DNA of 5,730 bases from Actinomycetota bacterium (GCA_947481755.1 CANKHS010000092.1:1-5730), one strand, 5' to 3'. Counted from the first letter of the stretch, positions 1 through 5,409 are shown. Made by a program: numbers and translations. Notes: generated from the letters alone by a model not told the origin.

Positions 1-891
1 AACGACCGAGCGAATCACGGCGTTCATGTCGTACGGCTTGTTCGGACTATCGGGGATCAGCGTGTCGAGCTCGGTGCAGAGACGATCGGCAGGATCGTCG
101 GTCGGCGCCCACGGCGGGGCATCGACGTTGTTCTGCGGCAAGAACGAAATCAGCGCACGGGCATCCGCGATACACGCGGCCTCGTCCTCACAGACCAGGT
201 GGCAGACACCGCTCTTCTCGGCGTGCGTATCCGCACCGCCGAGCTCTTCCATCGTGACCTCTTCGCCCGTCACGGCCCGCACCACATCGGGGCCGGTGAT
301 AAACATGTGCGAGGTCTCGCGGACCATCAAGATGAAGTCGGTAATGGCAGGCGAGTAGACCGCGCCACCCGCGCAGGGTCCCATGATCAGCGAGATCTGA
401 GGGATCACACCCGAGGCGTCGACGTTGCGCTGAAAGATGTCGGCATAGCCGCCCAGCGAGACGACGCCCTCTTGGATGCGCGCGCCGCCCGAGTCGTTGA
501 TGCCGACAAACGGACAGCCATAACGCAGCGCCAAGTCCATCACCTTGCAGATCTTCTCGGCGAAAACCTCACCAAGCGAGCCGCCGAAAACCGTGAAGTC
601 CTGCGAGAACGCGAAGACGCGACGACCGTGGATCAGGCCATGGCCGGTGATGACACCGTCGCCATACGGACGGCGATCGGCCAGCTCGGCATTGCGATGC
701 TGGGCGTAACGATCGATCTCGCGAAACGTGCCGGCATCGAACAACGCCTCGATGCGCTCGCGCGCCAAGCCCTTACCGCGAGCGCGCTGGCGCTCCTCGG
801 CCTTCGGATCGATGTGCTGCGACTGCACGCGCAAATCCTCGAGATGGGCGATGCGCTGTGCTGTGGTACCGGGATCGTGGCGATCAGTCAC
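1..891 (-). CDS. pccB: Acyl-CoA/propionyl-CoA carboxylase, carboxyltransferase (beta) subunit, N-terminal 297 residues
   Basis: Carboxyltransferase subunit of a biotin-dependent acyl-CoA carboxylase, which moves the carboxyl group from biotin to propionyl-CoA (or acetyl-CoA) in the cytoplasm. I translated it by hand from the reverse complement: 297 codons are open and no stop occurs before the left edge, so about 55-60% of a normal 510-530 aa subunit is present. Family motifs in order are the arginine-rich N-terminal region (about 32-48), FGGSLGEVFAEK (102-113), the first oxyanion-hole loop NDSGGARIQEG (132-142), GPCAGGAVYSPAITDF (171-186), and FITGPDVV followed by TGEEV. The start is GTG at 889-891; an in-frame TGA at 946-948, the mutase stop, rules out a longer protein. 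AGGAAGG at 902-908 serves as ribosome binding site. It lies 54 bp behind the mutase gene on the same strand, which favours propionyl-CoA as substrate. The substrate-deciding residues of the C-terminal half are outside the window, so AccD-type alternatives remain open. Confidence 0.93.
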   Translation of the reverse strand, partial: MTDRHDPGTTAQRIAHLEDLRVQSQHIDPKAEERQRARGKGLARERIEALFDAGTFREIDRYAQHRNAELADRRPYGDGVITGHGLIHGRRVFAFSQDFTVFGGSLGEVFAEKICKVMDLALRYGCPFVGINDSGGARIQEGVVSLGGYADIFQRNVDASGVIPQISLIMGPCAGGAVYSPAITDFILMVRETSHMFITGPDVVRAVTGEEVTMEELGGADTHAEKSGVCHLVCEDEAACIADARALISFLPQNNVDAPPWAPTDDPADRLCTELDTLIPDSPNKPYDMNAVIRSVV

Positions 892-901
892 GGGGTCAGT
901 G

Positions 902-908
902 CCTTCCT
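902..908 (-). promoter_or_regulatory. Shine-Dalgarno site of the carboxyltransferase gene
   Basis: AGGAAGG is read on the minus strand 10 nt before the GTG at 889-891. This is one of only a few starts in the window with a clear Shine-Dalgarno sequence. That fits an internal gene of an operon whose first gene appears leaderless, and it decides the GTG start because no other start codon lies between the in-frame TGA and this site. Confidence 0.6.
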
Positions 909-923
909 GCCGGGAACGGCGAG

Positions 924-941
924 AGAATAGCCCTTTCGGGC
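924..941 (-). promoter_or_regulatory. Mutase-carboxyltransferase intergenic hairpin and possible internal -10 box
   Basis: On the minus strand, GCCC-GAAA-GGGC (930-941) can form a 4-bp stem closed by a GNRA tetraloop, directly after the mutase stop codon. TATTCT at 924-929 follows and resembles a -10 box that would give a short leader containing the Shine-Dalgarno site. No convincing -35 element is present. The stem is short, so it may be a weak processing or attenuation element or have no function. Confidence 0.25.
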
Positions 942-945
942 GGAC

Positions 946-2511
946 TCAGCGGTCGTGTGTGCCCCACGCCTCGCGCAGTACGCCGCAGACCTCGCCCACC
1001 GTTGCGTGGGCTGCGAGGGCGACGCGCATCGGCTCGAGCATGTTGCGGTCGGGGGTGTCGGCAGCGGCACGCACGTCGGCAAGCGCCGACTCGACCGCGC
1101 CACTGTCACGGGCAGCACGCAGCGCCTGCGTGCGCGCTACCTGCTCTTGCTCAAGGTTCGCGTCGAGCCGATGGATCGGCACGACAGGCTCCTCGTCATT
1201 GCGGTACTTGTTGACGCCGACAACGATGTCGTCGCCCCGTTCGAGCCGCAACTGCGAGCGATACGAGGACTCCTCAATCTGGTCCTGGATAAAGCCCTCT
1301 TCGATTGCGATGACGCTGCCGCCCTTGCGATCGATCTCGTCGATCAGCTCCTGCGCGCGCGCTTCCAAGTCGTCCGTCAACTGCTCGACGTACCACGAGC
1401 CACCAAACGGATCGGCCGTGGCCGGGACGCCCGACTCGTGAAGCAGCACCTGCTGCGTCCGCAAGGCAAGCGTCGCCGCGTGCTCGGTGGGGAGCGCAAG
1501 CGCCTCGTCAAAACCGTTCGTGTGGAGCGACTGGGCGCCACCGGCCGCAGCCGAGAACGCCTGCAACGCGACGCGAACGAGATTGACCTCAGGCTGCTGG
1601 GCCGTCAACGTCGAGCCGCCCGTCTGGGCATGAAAGCGGAGCATCAGGCTGCGCTCGTCCTTGGCACCAAAGCGGTCGCGCATAAAGCGCGCCCACATCC
1701 GGCGTGCCGCGCGGAACTTCGCGACCTCTTGGAAGACATCGTTATGCGCGTTGAAGAAGAACGACAGGCGCGGCGCGAAGGCATCAACATCGAGCCCACC
1801 GTCAACCGCAGCCTGCACGTAGGCGAGCCCGTTGGCGAGCGTAAACGCCAGCTCTTGAACCGCAGTCGAGCCGGCCTCGCGGATGTGGTACCCGGAGATC
1901 GAAATCGTGTTGAAGCGCGGCAGACGCGCCTGCGCATAGCGAATCGTGTCGACCGTCAGACGCATCGAGGGGCGCGGCGGATAGATGTAATTGCCGCGTG
2001 CCGCGTACTCCTTGAGGATGTCGTTCTGGATCGTGCCGCTCAGCTGCTCGGGCGCAACACCCTGACGCTCGCCCGTCAATTCGTACAACAGGAGCAAGAC
2101 GGAGGCTGGCGCGTTGATCGTCATCGACGTCGAGACGTCGGCCAGCGGGATGCCCTTGAAGAGGCGCTCCATGTCTTCGATCGAGTCGATCGCGACACCC
2201 GTGCGACCAACCTCGCCGAGGCTGCGCGGATCGTCCGAGTCGAGACCAAGCTGCGTTGGCAGGTCGAACGCCGTCGAGAGGCCCGTCTGACCACGCTCGA
2301 GCAAGAGCTGGAAACGCTCGTTCGTCTCCTCCGCCGACGCAAAGCCGGCGTACTGTCGCATCGTCCACGCACGCCGCCGATAGCCGTCGGGGCGCACGCC
2401 ACGCGTGTACGGAAACTCGCCGGGCGCAGCAATCTCAGCAGAATCGCCGGCGCCCGTATAGAACGGCTCGACGGGGATGCCCGATTCGGTGGTGACGTTG
2501 TCCTCGCTCAC
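946..2511 (-). CDS. Methylmalonyl-CoA mutase, large catalytic subunit without B12-binding domain
   Basis: Adenosylcobalamin-dependent mutase subunit that interconverts methylmalonyl-CoA and succinyl-CoA. The protein is about 521 aa and is a TIM-barrel catalytic domain: WTMRQYAGF (49-57), STAFDLPTQLG (79-89), GTIQNDILKEY (159-169), YIYPPRPSMR (175-184), SGYHIREAGS (from 206), FFFNAHNDVF, QTGGSTLTAQQP, GGAQSLHTNGFDEA, DPFGGSWYVE and the terminal ATVGEVCGVLREAWG. By hand alignment, Tyr54, Arg172 and His209 match Tyr89, Arg207 and His244 of the Propionibacterium enzyme, with exactly conserved spacing. Isobutyryl-CoA mutase has Phe/Gln at the first two positions, and as I recall 2-hydroxyisobutyryl-CoA mutase has Ile/Gln, so methylmalonyl-CoA is the favoured substrate. 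The DxHxxG cobalamin domain of one-piece (about 730 aa) enzymes is absent, so a separate small subunit is needed and is not in this window. I chose GTG at 2509-2511 because it follows a TACTCT box by 8 nt and the homology starts soon after. An in-frame ATG at 2578-2580 would overlap the divergent gene. It is cotranscribed with the carboxyltransferase gene. Confidence 0.93.
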   Translation of the reverse strand: MSEDNVTTESGIPVEPFYTGAGDSAEIAAPGEFPYTRGVRPDGYRRRAWTMRQYAGFASAEETNERFQLLLERGQTGLSTAFDLPTQLGLDSDDPRSLGEVGRTGVAIDSIEDMERLFKGIPLADVSTSMTINAPASVLLLLYELTGERQGVAPEQLSGTIQNDILKEYAARGNYIYPPRPSMRLTVDTIRYAQARLPRFNTISISGYHIREAGSTAVQELAFTLANGLAYVQAAVDGGLDVDAFAPRLSFFFNAHNDVFQEVAKFRAARRMWARFMRDRFGAKDERSLMLRFHAQTGGSTLTAQQPEVNLVRVALQAFSAAAGGAQSLHTNGFDEALALPTEHAATLALRTQQVLLHESGVPATADPFGGSWYVEQLTDDLEARAQELIDEIDRKGGSVIAIEEGFIQDQIEESSYRSQLRLERGDDIVVGVNKYRNDEEPVVPIHRLDANLEQEQVARTQALRAARDSGAVESALADVRAAADTPDRNMLEPMRVALAAHATVGEVCGVLREAWGTHDR

Positions 2512-2519
2512 AAGGCAGC

Positions 2520-2525
2520 AGAGTA
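2520..2525 (-). promoter_or_regulatory. Predicted -10 box (TACTCT) of the mutase operon, leaderless start
   Basis: TACTCT fits the TANNNT -10 pattern and ends 8 nt before the GTG start, so transcription would begin at or very near the start codon. There is no Shine-Dalgarno sequence and no clear -35 element. It shares a 52-bp divergent region (2512-2563) with the MoaD-MoaE promoter. Confidence 0.5.
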
Positions 2526-2551
2526 GCCGGACGCGGGTCGGCAGACACCCG

Positions 2552-2557
2552 TAGACT
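2552..2557 (+). promoter_or_regulatory. Predicted -10 box (TAGACT) of the MoaD-MoaE gene, leaderless start
   Basis: TAGACT lies 6 nt before the GTG at 2564, the spacing expected when the transcript starts on the start codon itself. No Shine-Dalgarno sequence precedes the gene. It is back to back with the mutase promoter, with about 26 bp between the two boxes, so the two RNA polymerase footprints would overlap and could compete. Confidence 0.5.
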
Positions 2558-2563
2558 GCCGTC

Positions 2564-3223
2564 GTGGCCACCGTCACCATCCGACTCTTCGCTGGTCTCC
2601 GCGAACGCGCGGGTACCGGCCGCCGCGAGCTCGACGTGCCCGACGGCACGACTGCCGGTGAGATCTGGCTCCTGCTCGACCTCGGCGACGAGCCCGCCGG
2701 CATCGCCTACGCCGTCAATCGCACCTACAGCGACCGCTCGACCGTGCTTTCGGACGGCGACGAGGTGGCGCTGATCCCACCCGTCTCCGGCGGCTCGGAG
2801 GTACCACGCATCGGCGTCGCGATAACCGCCGACCCGATCGACATCGCCGCCGCTCACGCGCGGGCCAACGACGAGCGCGCCGGCGCCCAAGCGGCCTTCA
2901 CCGGCACCGTCCGTAACGCCACGAAGGGCAAAGACGTCGTCCACCTCGAATACGAGGCCTACGAGGAGATGGCGGTCGAAGAGCTGACACGGATCGCCAA
3001 CCAGGCCGCTGCCGACCACGAACTCTTGGCCGTCGAGATCGTCCACCGCACGGGGGTGGTCATGCCGGGCGACGCCTCCGTCGTGATCGTCAGCACGTCG
3101 CGCCACCGCCCTTCCGCGCTCGCCGCGACCGCGTGGATCATCGAGCAGCTAAAGGTCTCCGTCCCAATCTGGAAGCGCGAGGTCTACCTCGACGGCTCCG
3201 TCTGGGTCGGTCAAGGGTCCTGA
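2564..3223 (+). CDS. moaX: Fused molybdopterin synthase, MoaD (small) + MoaE (large) subunits
   Basis: Cytoplasmic molybdenum cofactor biosynthesis enzyme that adds two sulfurs to cyclic pyranopterin monophosphate to make molybdopterin. The 219-aa protein has two domains. Residues 1-77 are a MoaD ubiquitin-like fold (VTIRLFAGLRERAG, then GDEVALIPPVSGG) ending in Gly76-Gly77. Residues from about 82 onward are MoaE: FTGTVRN (112-118), LEYEAYEEMA (128-137), HRTG (161-164), HR (181-182) and the active-site block KVSVPIWKRE (197-206). Lys197 and Lys204 keep the 7-residue spacing of the E. coli MoaE lysines 119 and 126. Normally the MoaD C-terminal Gly-Gly is free and is thiocarboxylated by a MoeB-type enzyme; here it is internal. 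From memory, the M. tuberculosis fusion MoaX is cleaved after this motif, and the same is expected here. The GTG start sits 6 nt after a TAGACT box. No other molybdenum cofactor genes are adjacent. Confidence 0.95.
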   Translation: MATVTIRLFAGLRERAGTGRRELDVPDGTTAGEIWLLLDLGDEPAGIAYAVNRTYSDRSTVLSDGDEVALIPPVSGGSEVPRIGVAITADPIDIAAAHARANDERAGAQAAFTGTVRNATKGKDVVHLEYEAYEEMAVEELTRIANQAAADHELLAVEIVHRTGVVMPGDASVVIVSTSRHRPSALAATAWIIEQLKVSVPIWKREVYLDGSVWVGQGS

Positions 3224-3234
3224 CCGCCAGGACC
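3216..3234. terminator. Hairpin between convergent MoaD-MoaE and GST-like genes
   Basis: GGTCCTG (3216-3222) and CAGGACC (3228-3234) are perfectly complementary around a 5-nt loop. The left arm includes the first two bases of the MoaE TGA stop codon. The convergent genes are separated by only 19 bp, so a bidirectional terminator is plausible, but there is no T-tract on either side. This would be an I-shaped hairpin rather than a classical intrinsic terminator. Confidence 0.45.
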
Positions 3235-3242
3235 ACTGTGCG

Positions 3243-3911
3243 CTAGATCAGCTCGCCGCCACGCATGTCGGGGTGGTTGCGCTGAAAGTCGGGCGTCAGG
3301 TCGTCGAGCTCGCGGGCGCGGGCGATCGCCGGGCGTGCAGCAACACGGGCGAAGTGGTCCTGCACCGGGGCGCCGCCAACCTGGACGTCATCCACGAAGG
3401 ACTGCCAACCAACCAGCATGTAGAGATAGATGTCGGCGACGGTAAATTGATCGCCGAGACACCACTCTTTGCCCGCCAACTGGGTATCGAGATAGGCGCC
3501 ATGCTTCGCCATGTTCGTGATGCCACGCTCGCGGATGCCAACGGCGCCAGACTCGTCCGTCGTGATAAAGCTCGGCATCATCAGCGGCCACCACGCACTG
3601 TGCAGCGTATTGGCCGTCCACATCACCCAGCGGTAGACGTCGGGGCGGCGCGGATCGCCGATCGGTGGAATCAGACCAGCGGCGGGAAAGCGGTCGGCAA
3701 TGTGCAGGAGCACGGCACCGGTTTCGTAGACCGTCGCGTCGCCATCGCGCAGCGCGGGGACGCGTTGCAGCGGATTGGCCTCAGCGAACGACGGGTCGAG
3801 GTCGCGCTGCTTCGGATGGACGTTGACGACCTCGTAGTCGGCACCCGCCTCTTCGAGGGCAGCACGAGCCGCAAAGGACGAGGAACCGGTGATTTGATAC
3901 AGGTGAATCAT
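3243..3911 (-). CDS. Glutathione S-transferase-like protein
   Basis: The 222-aa protein has the usual GST length and two-domain layout. The N-terminal thioredoxin-like domain (about 1-77) contains ANPLQRVPALRDG with cis-Pro52 and the YETGAVLLHIADRF segment, where Glu63-Thr64 replace the usual Glu-Ser of the glutathione site. The helical C-terminal domain contains GDQFTVADIYLY, the N-capping box needed for folding. Against Beta-class GSTs, the catalytic-cysteine region reads GSSSFAAR (9-16), which places Ser11 at the cysteine position; Tyr5 is also present. It may conjugate thiols to electrophiles or act as a maleylpyruvate-isomerase-like or dehalogenase-like enzyme; the substrate cannot be told from sequence. 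Many Actinobacteria use mycothiol, so glutathione dependence is uncertain. The ATG start at 3909-3911 follows a TACGGT box by 8 nt. The gene converges on the MoaD-MoaE gene. Confidence 0.88.
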   Translation of the reverse strand: MIHLYQITGSSSFAARAALEEAGADYEVVNVHPKQRDLDPSFAEANPLQRVPALRDGDATVYETGAVLLHIADRFPAAGLIPPIGDPRRPDVYRWVMWTANTLHSAWWPLMMPSFITTDESGAVGIRERGITNMAKHGAYLDTQLAGKEWCLGDQFTVADIYLYMLVGWQSFVDDVQVGGAPVQDHFARVAARPAIARARELDDLTPDFQRNHPDMRGGELI

Positions 3912-3919
3912 CGGAAGTC

Positions 3920-3925
3920 ACCGTA
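3920..3925 (-). promoter_or_regulatory. Predicted -10 box (TACGGT) of the GST-like gene, leaderless start
   Basis: TACGGT (TANNNT pattern) is followed by 8 nt and then the ATG start; no Shine-Dalgarno sequence is present. It lies in the 89-bp gap after the small membrane protein gene, so the GST-like gene probably has its own promoter and is not simply read through from upstream. Confidence 0.45.
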
Positions 3926-4000
3926 CCAAAACGCCCATGCAGCATCGCCGCACCCAACCCTCACCCTCGACACCAATCGACCACGCGGGCCGACTATTGC

Positions 4001-4192
4001 TCAGTGCGCCTTGCGACGACCCTTGCGTGCCTCAAAGCCAGCAACCACGACGAAGATGGCGATCACGAGAATGATCAGGCCCATGAAGAACTCCGTCACA
4101 TACTCCTTCGGCGCACCGTTCTCACCCGCCATTGCAGCAGCAGGGAGCAGGAGGAGAGCGAAAAGCGAGAGTGGCAAGAGTCGGCGTAGCAT
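4001..4192 (-). CDS. Small secreted or single-pass membrane protein of unknown function (63 aa)
   Basis: I do not recognise a family. The N-terminus looks like a signal peptide: Arg3-Arg4, a leucine-rich core (5-17) and an AAAMA stretch with likely cleavage after Ala22 (signal peptidase I type, AMA|GE). A short mature region GENGAPKEYVTEFF leads into a hydrophobic helix (about 36-53), then a basic tail EARKGRRKAH. After cleavage this leaves a peptide of about 41 aa with its N-terminus outside and a positive C-terminus inside, in agreement with the positive-inside rule. Two ATGs (4193-4195 and 4190-4192) and a TTG (4196-4198) are consecutive; I chose 4190-4192 because GAGG at 4199-4202 is then 6 nt away. 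It is divergent from the carD-like gene and upstream of the GST-like gene. It could be an accessory subunit of a membrane complex, but nothing here proves that. Confidence 0.75.
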   Translation of the reverse strand: MLRRLLPLSLFALLLLPAAAMAGENGAPKEYVTEFFMGLIILVIAIFVVVAGFEARKGRRKAH

Positions 4193-4207
4193 CATCAACC
4201 TCGTCGG

Positions 4208-4233
4208 ATGGTAGGTGTCGGTATTCCGACGCC
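4208..4233 (-). promoter_or_regulatory. Predicted promoter and inverted repeat upstream of the small membrane protein gene
   Basis: On the minus strand TACCAT (4208-4213) fits a TANNNT -10 box. Directly upstream, 4214-4233 is an 8-bp inverted repeat (GGTGTCGG / CCGACGCC on the plus strand, one G-T mismatch) around TATT. It covers the spacer region of the promoter, a position where a repressor or activator could bind. No matching regulator is identifiable in the window, so this is a candidate operator only. Confidence 0.35.
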
Positions 4234-4281
4234 GTTAGCGTAGCCGAACATGCACCCGGCGGGCGAAAACGCAGAGTCGAC

Positions 4282-4309
4282 TAGTATGCCGGTTTCTGAC
4301 GCATAGGAG
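4282..4309 (+). promoter_or_regulatory. Predicted -10 box and Shine-Dalgarno site of the carD-like gene
   Basis: TAGTAT at 4282-4287 is a good -10 match; no -35 element is evident. Transcription would begin near 4294, giving a leader of about 20 nt with AGGAG at 4305-4309, 5 nt before the GTG at 4315. Unlike most neighbours, this gene therefore appears to have a leadered mRNA. The Shine-Dalgarno spacing supports GTG 4315 rather than the in-frame GTG at 4324 or the out-of-frame ATG at 4313. Confidence 0.5.
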
Positions 4310-4314
4310 CCGAT

Positions 4315-4824
4315 GTGGCAAAGGTGGCACAATTCGAGAAGGGCAAGACCGTCGTCTTCGGACCTGAGGGTTTTGCGCGCGTTGAAAGCATCGGCGAGAA
4401 GGTCGTCCTTGGCAACAAGGTGACCGTTGTCGATCTCTTCGTGCTCGACTCGAAGATGAATGTCACCGTGCCGCTCGATCGCGCCGTAGAGCGCGGTTTG
4501 CGCCACGTCACCAGCAAGGCCTCCGCCGACAAGTCGCTCAACGCGCTTGCCAACGAGCACAACGAGCCGATTCCGTGGAATCGCGATGGACGCTTGCTTA
4601 AGGATCGTTTTGCCGAGGGCGAGATCAGCGGTATGGTCGAGGTCTTCTCCTCGCTGATCGATACGGCCGAAACACGCAAGCTCAACGACGGTCAGCGCAC
4701 GCTGCTGGACCGCGTCCGCAAGGCCTACGCTCGCGAAATTGGCGAGGCGCTTGGTCTTGACGACGAGACCACGCAGGCTCGCATCGACGCGGCCATCGCT
4801 ACTCGCATCGGCACCGCCTCCTAG
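4315..4824 (+). CDS. carD: CarD/CdnL-family RNA polymerase-binding transcription regulator (diverged)
   Basis: CarD-family proteins bind the RNA polymerase beta subunit and stabilise the open promoter complex, often at rRNA and housekeeping promoters. The 169-aa protein matches the family layout. Residues about 7-66 form the Tudor-like RNA polymerase interaction domain (KGKTVVFGPEGFARVESI, then VTVPLDRAVERGLRHV). Residues about 70-150 form the helical DNA-binding domain, with PIPWNRDGRLLKDRFAEGEI, a helical stretch around MVEVFSSLI, and LNDGQRTLLDRVRKAYAREI. Trp88 aligns with Trp85 of M. tuberculosis CarD, which wedges into the upstream edge of the transcription bubble. Lys29 stands in for Arg25, and Thr51 occupies the Arg47 position. 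The canonical YPxHG motif reads FGPEG here. It may be a paralogue rather than the main CarD of the cell; the usual actinobacterial neighbour ispD is not downstream. It begins a closely spaced run with the HhH protein gene. Confidence 0.85.
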   Translation: MAKVAQFEKGKTVVFGPEGFARVESIGEKVVLGNKVTVVDLFVLDSKMNVTVPLDRAVERGLRHVTSKASADKSLNALANEHNEPIPWNRDGRLLKDRFAEGEISGMVEVFSSLIDTAETRKLNDGQRTLLDRVRKAYAREIGEALGLDDETTQARIDAAIATRIGTAS

Positions 4825-4827
4825 GTT
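4822..4827 (+). promoter_or_regulatory. Possible -10 box (TAGGTT) overlapping the carD-like stop codon
   Basis: The TAG stop of the carD-like gene begins TAGGTT, a TANNNT box 5 nt before the ATG of the HhH gene. There is no Shine-Dalgarno sequence before that ATG. The spacing is slightly short for a leaderless start, so translational coupling within one transcript is an equally good explanation. Confidence 0.35.
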
Positions 4828-4832
4828 CTGCG

Positions 4833-5399
4833 ATGCCCGGCCCCACGCTGCTCCCTTGGACTGGTGATGAGGCTGCTGATCGGCTGATCGCGTCCGATCC
4901 GAACGCGCTGCTGATTGGCTTCGCGCTGGATCAGCAGATCACGGTGCAGAAGGCGTTCGCCGGTCCGGCCACGCTGCGCGCGCGGCTTGGTCACCTCGAC
5001 CCTCAGCGCATTGCGGAGTTGGACCCCGACGTGTTTCTCGCTGCCTGCCGCGAAAAGCCTGCCGTGCACCGTTTTCCCGGATCGATGGCGACGCGCATCC
5101 AAGATCTCTGCGCGATGCTGGTCCGTGACTACGGCGGCGACGGCTCGCGGGTCTGGACCGAGGCGACCGATGCGGCCGATCTCGCTGCCCGCCTTGGAGC
5201 CCTGCCCGGTTTTGGCGAGATGAAGGTGCGCACGATCATGGTGCTCCTGTACCGCCAATACGGCGTCGAACTGCCTGGCCTGGCCAAGTTGATGCCTGCG
5301 CACCAGACGCTCGGCGATGTGCGCACCGCCGACGAGCTCGCGGCGTATCAGGCGGGCAAGCGAGCAGCCAAGGCTGCCAAGCGCGCCGCTTCGGCGTAG
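4833..5399 (+). CDS. HhH-GPD family base-excision-repair-like protein
   Basis: The 188-aa protein belongs to the small, well-conserved HhH-GPD family common in Actinobacteria (I believe TIGR03252). Telling segments are LLIGFALDQQITVQKAFAGP (26-45), KPAVHRFPGSMATRIQDL (75-92), the hairpin core LGALPGFGEMKVRTIMVLL (121-139) and a lysine/alanine-rich C-terminal tail. The fold is that of DNA glycosylases that remove damaged bases. By hand alignment with endonuclease III, the catalytic Lys120 position is Met130 (a lysine, Lys131, is one residue later) and the Asp138 position is Pro148. Neither canonical catalytic residue is therefore evident, and activity is unproven. The ATG follows the carD-like stop by 8 bp, so the two genes are probably cotranscribed. 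The last residues AKAAKRAASA form a basic helix that may contact DNA. Confidence 0.87.
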   Translation: MPGPTLLPWTGDEAADRLIASDPNALLIGFALDQQITVQKAFAGPATLRARLGHLDPQRIAELDPDVFLAACREKPAVHRFPGSMATRIQDLCAMLVRDYGGDGSRVWTEATDAADLAARLGALPGFGEMKVRTIMVLLYRQYGVELPGLAKLMPAHQTLGDVRTADELAAYQAGKRAAKAAKRAASA

Positions 5400-5402
5400 G
5401 CT
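5397..5402 (+). promoter_or_regulatory. Possible -10 box (TAGGCT) overlapping the HhH gene stop codon
   Basis: The TAG stop of the HhH gene is the first half of TAGGCT, a TANNNT box 7 nt before the ATG at 5410. There is no Shine-Dalgarno sequence. The arrangement repeats that at the carD-HhH junction, and 7 nt is a typical spacing for a leaderless transcript. Confidence 0.4.
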
Positions 5403-5409
5403 GTCCGTC

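Noticed and set aside
199..930. 243-codon plus-strand open frame opposite the carboxyltransferase gene
   Set aside because: The minus-strand translation has all carboxyltransferase motifs; the plus-strand product has no family features.
955..2526. 523-codon open frame on the plus strand opposite the mutase gene
   Set aside because: It covers almost exactly the mutase gene in antisense, encodes an arginine-rich protein with no recognisable domain, and is explained by GC-rich third positions of the real gene.
2512..2703. N-terminal extension of the mutase to a start at 2703
   Set aside because: The extra 64 residues lie antisense to MoaD coding sequence, resemble no mutase N-terminus, and would pass over both divergent promoter boxes.
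3273..4214. 313-codon plus-strand open frame across the GST-like and small membrane protein genes
   Set aside because: It is antisense to a clear GST-fold protein and to a signal-peptide protein, and its product is low-complexity and arginine-rich.
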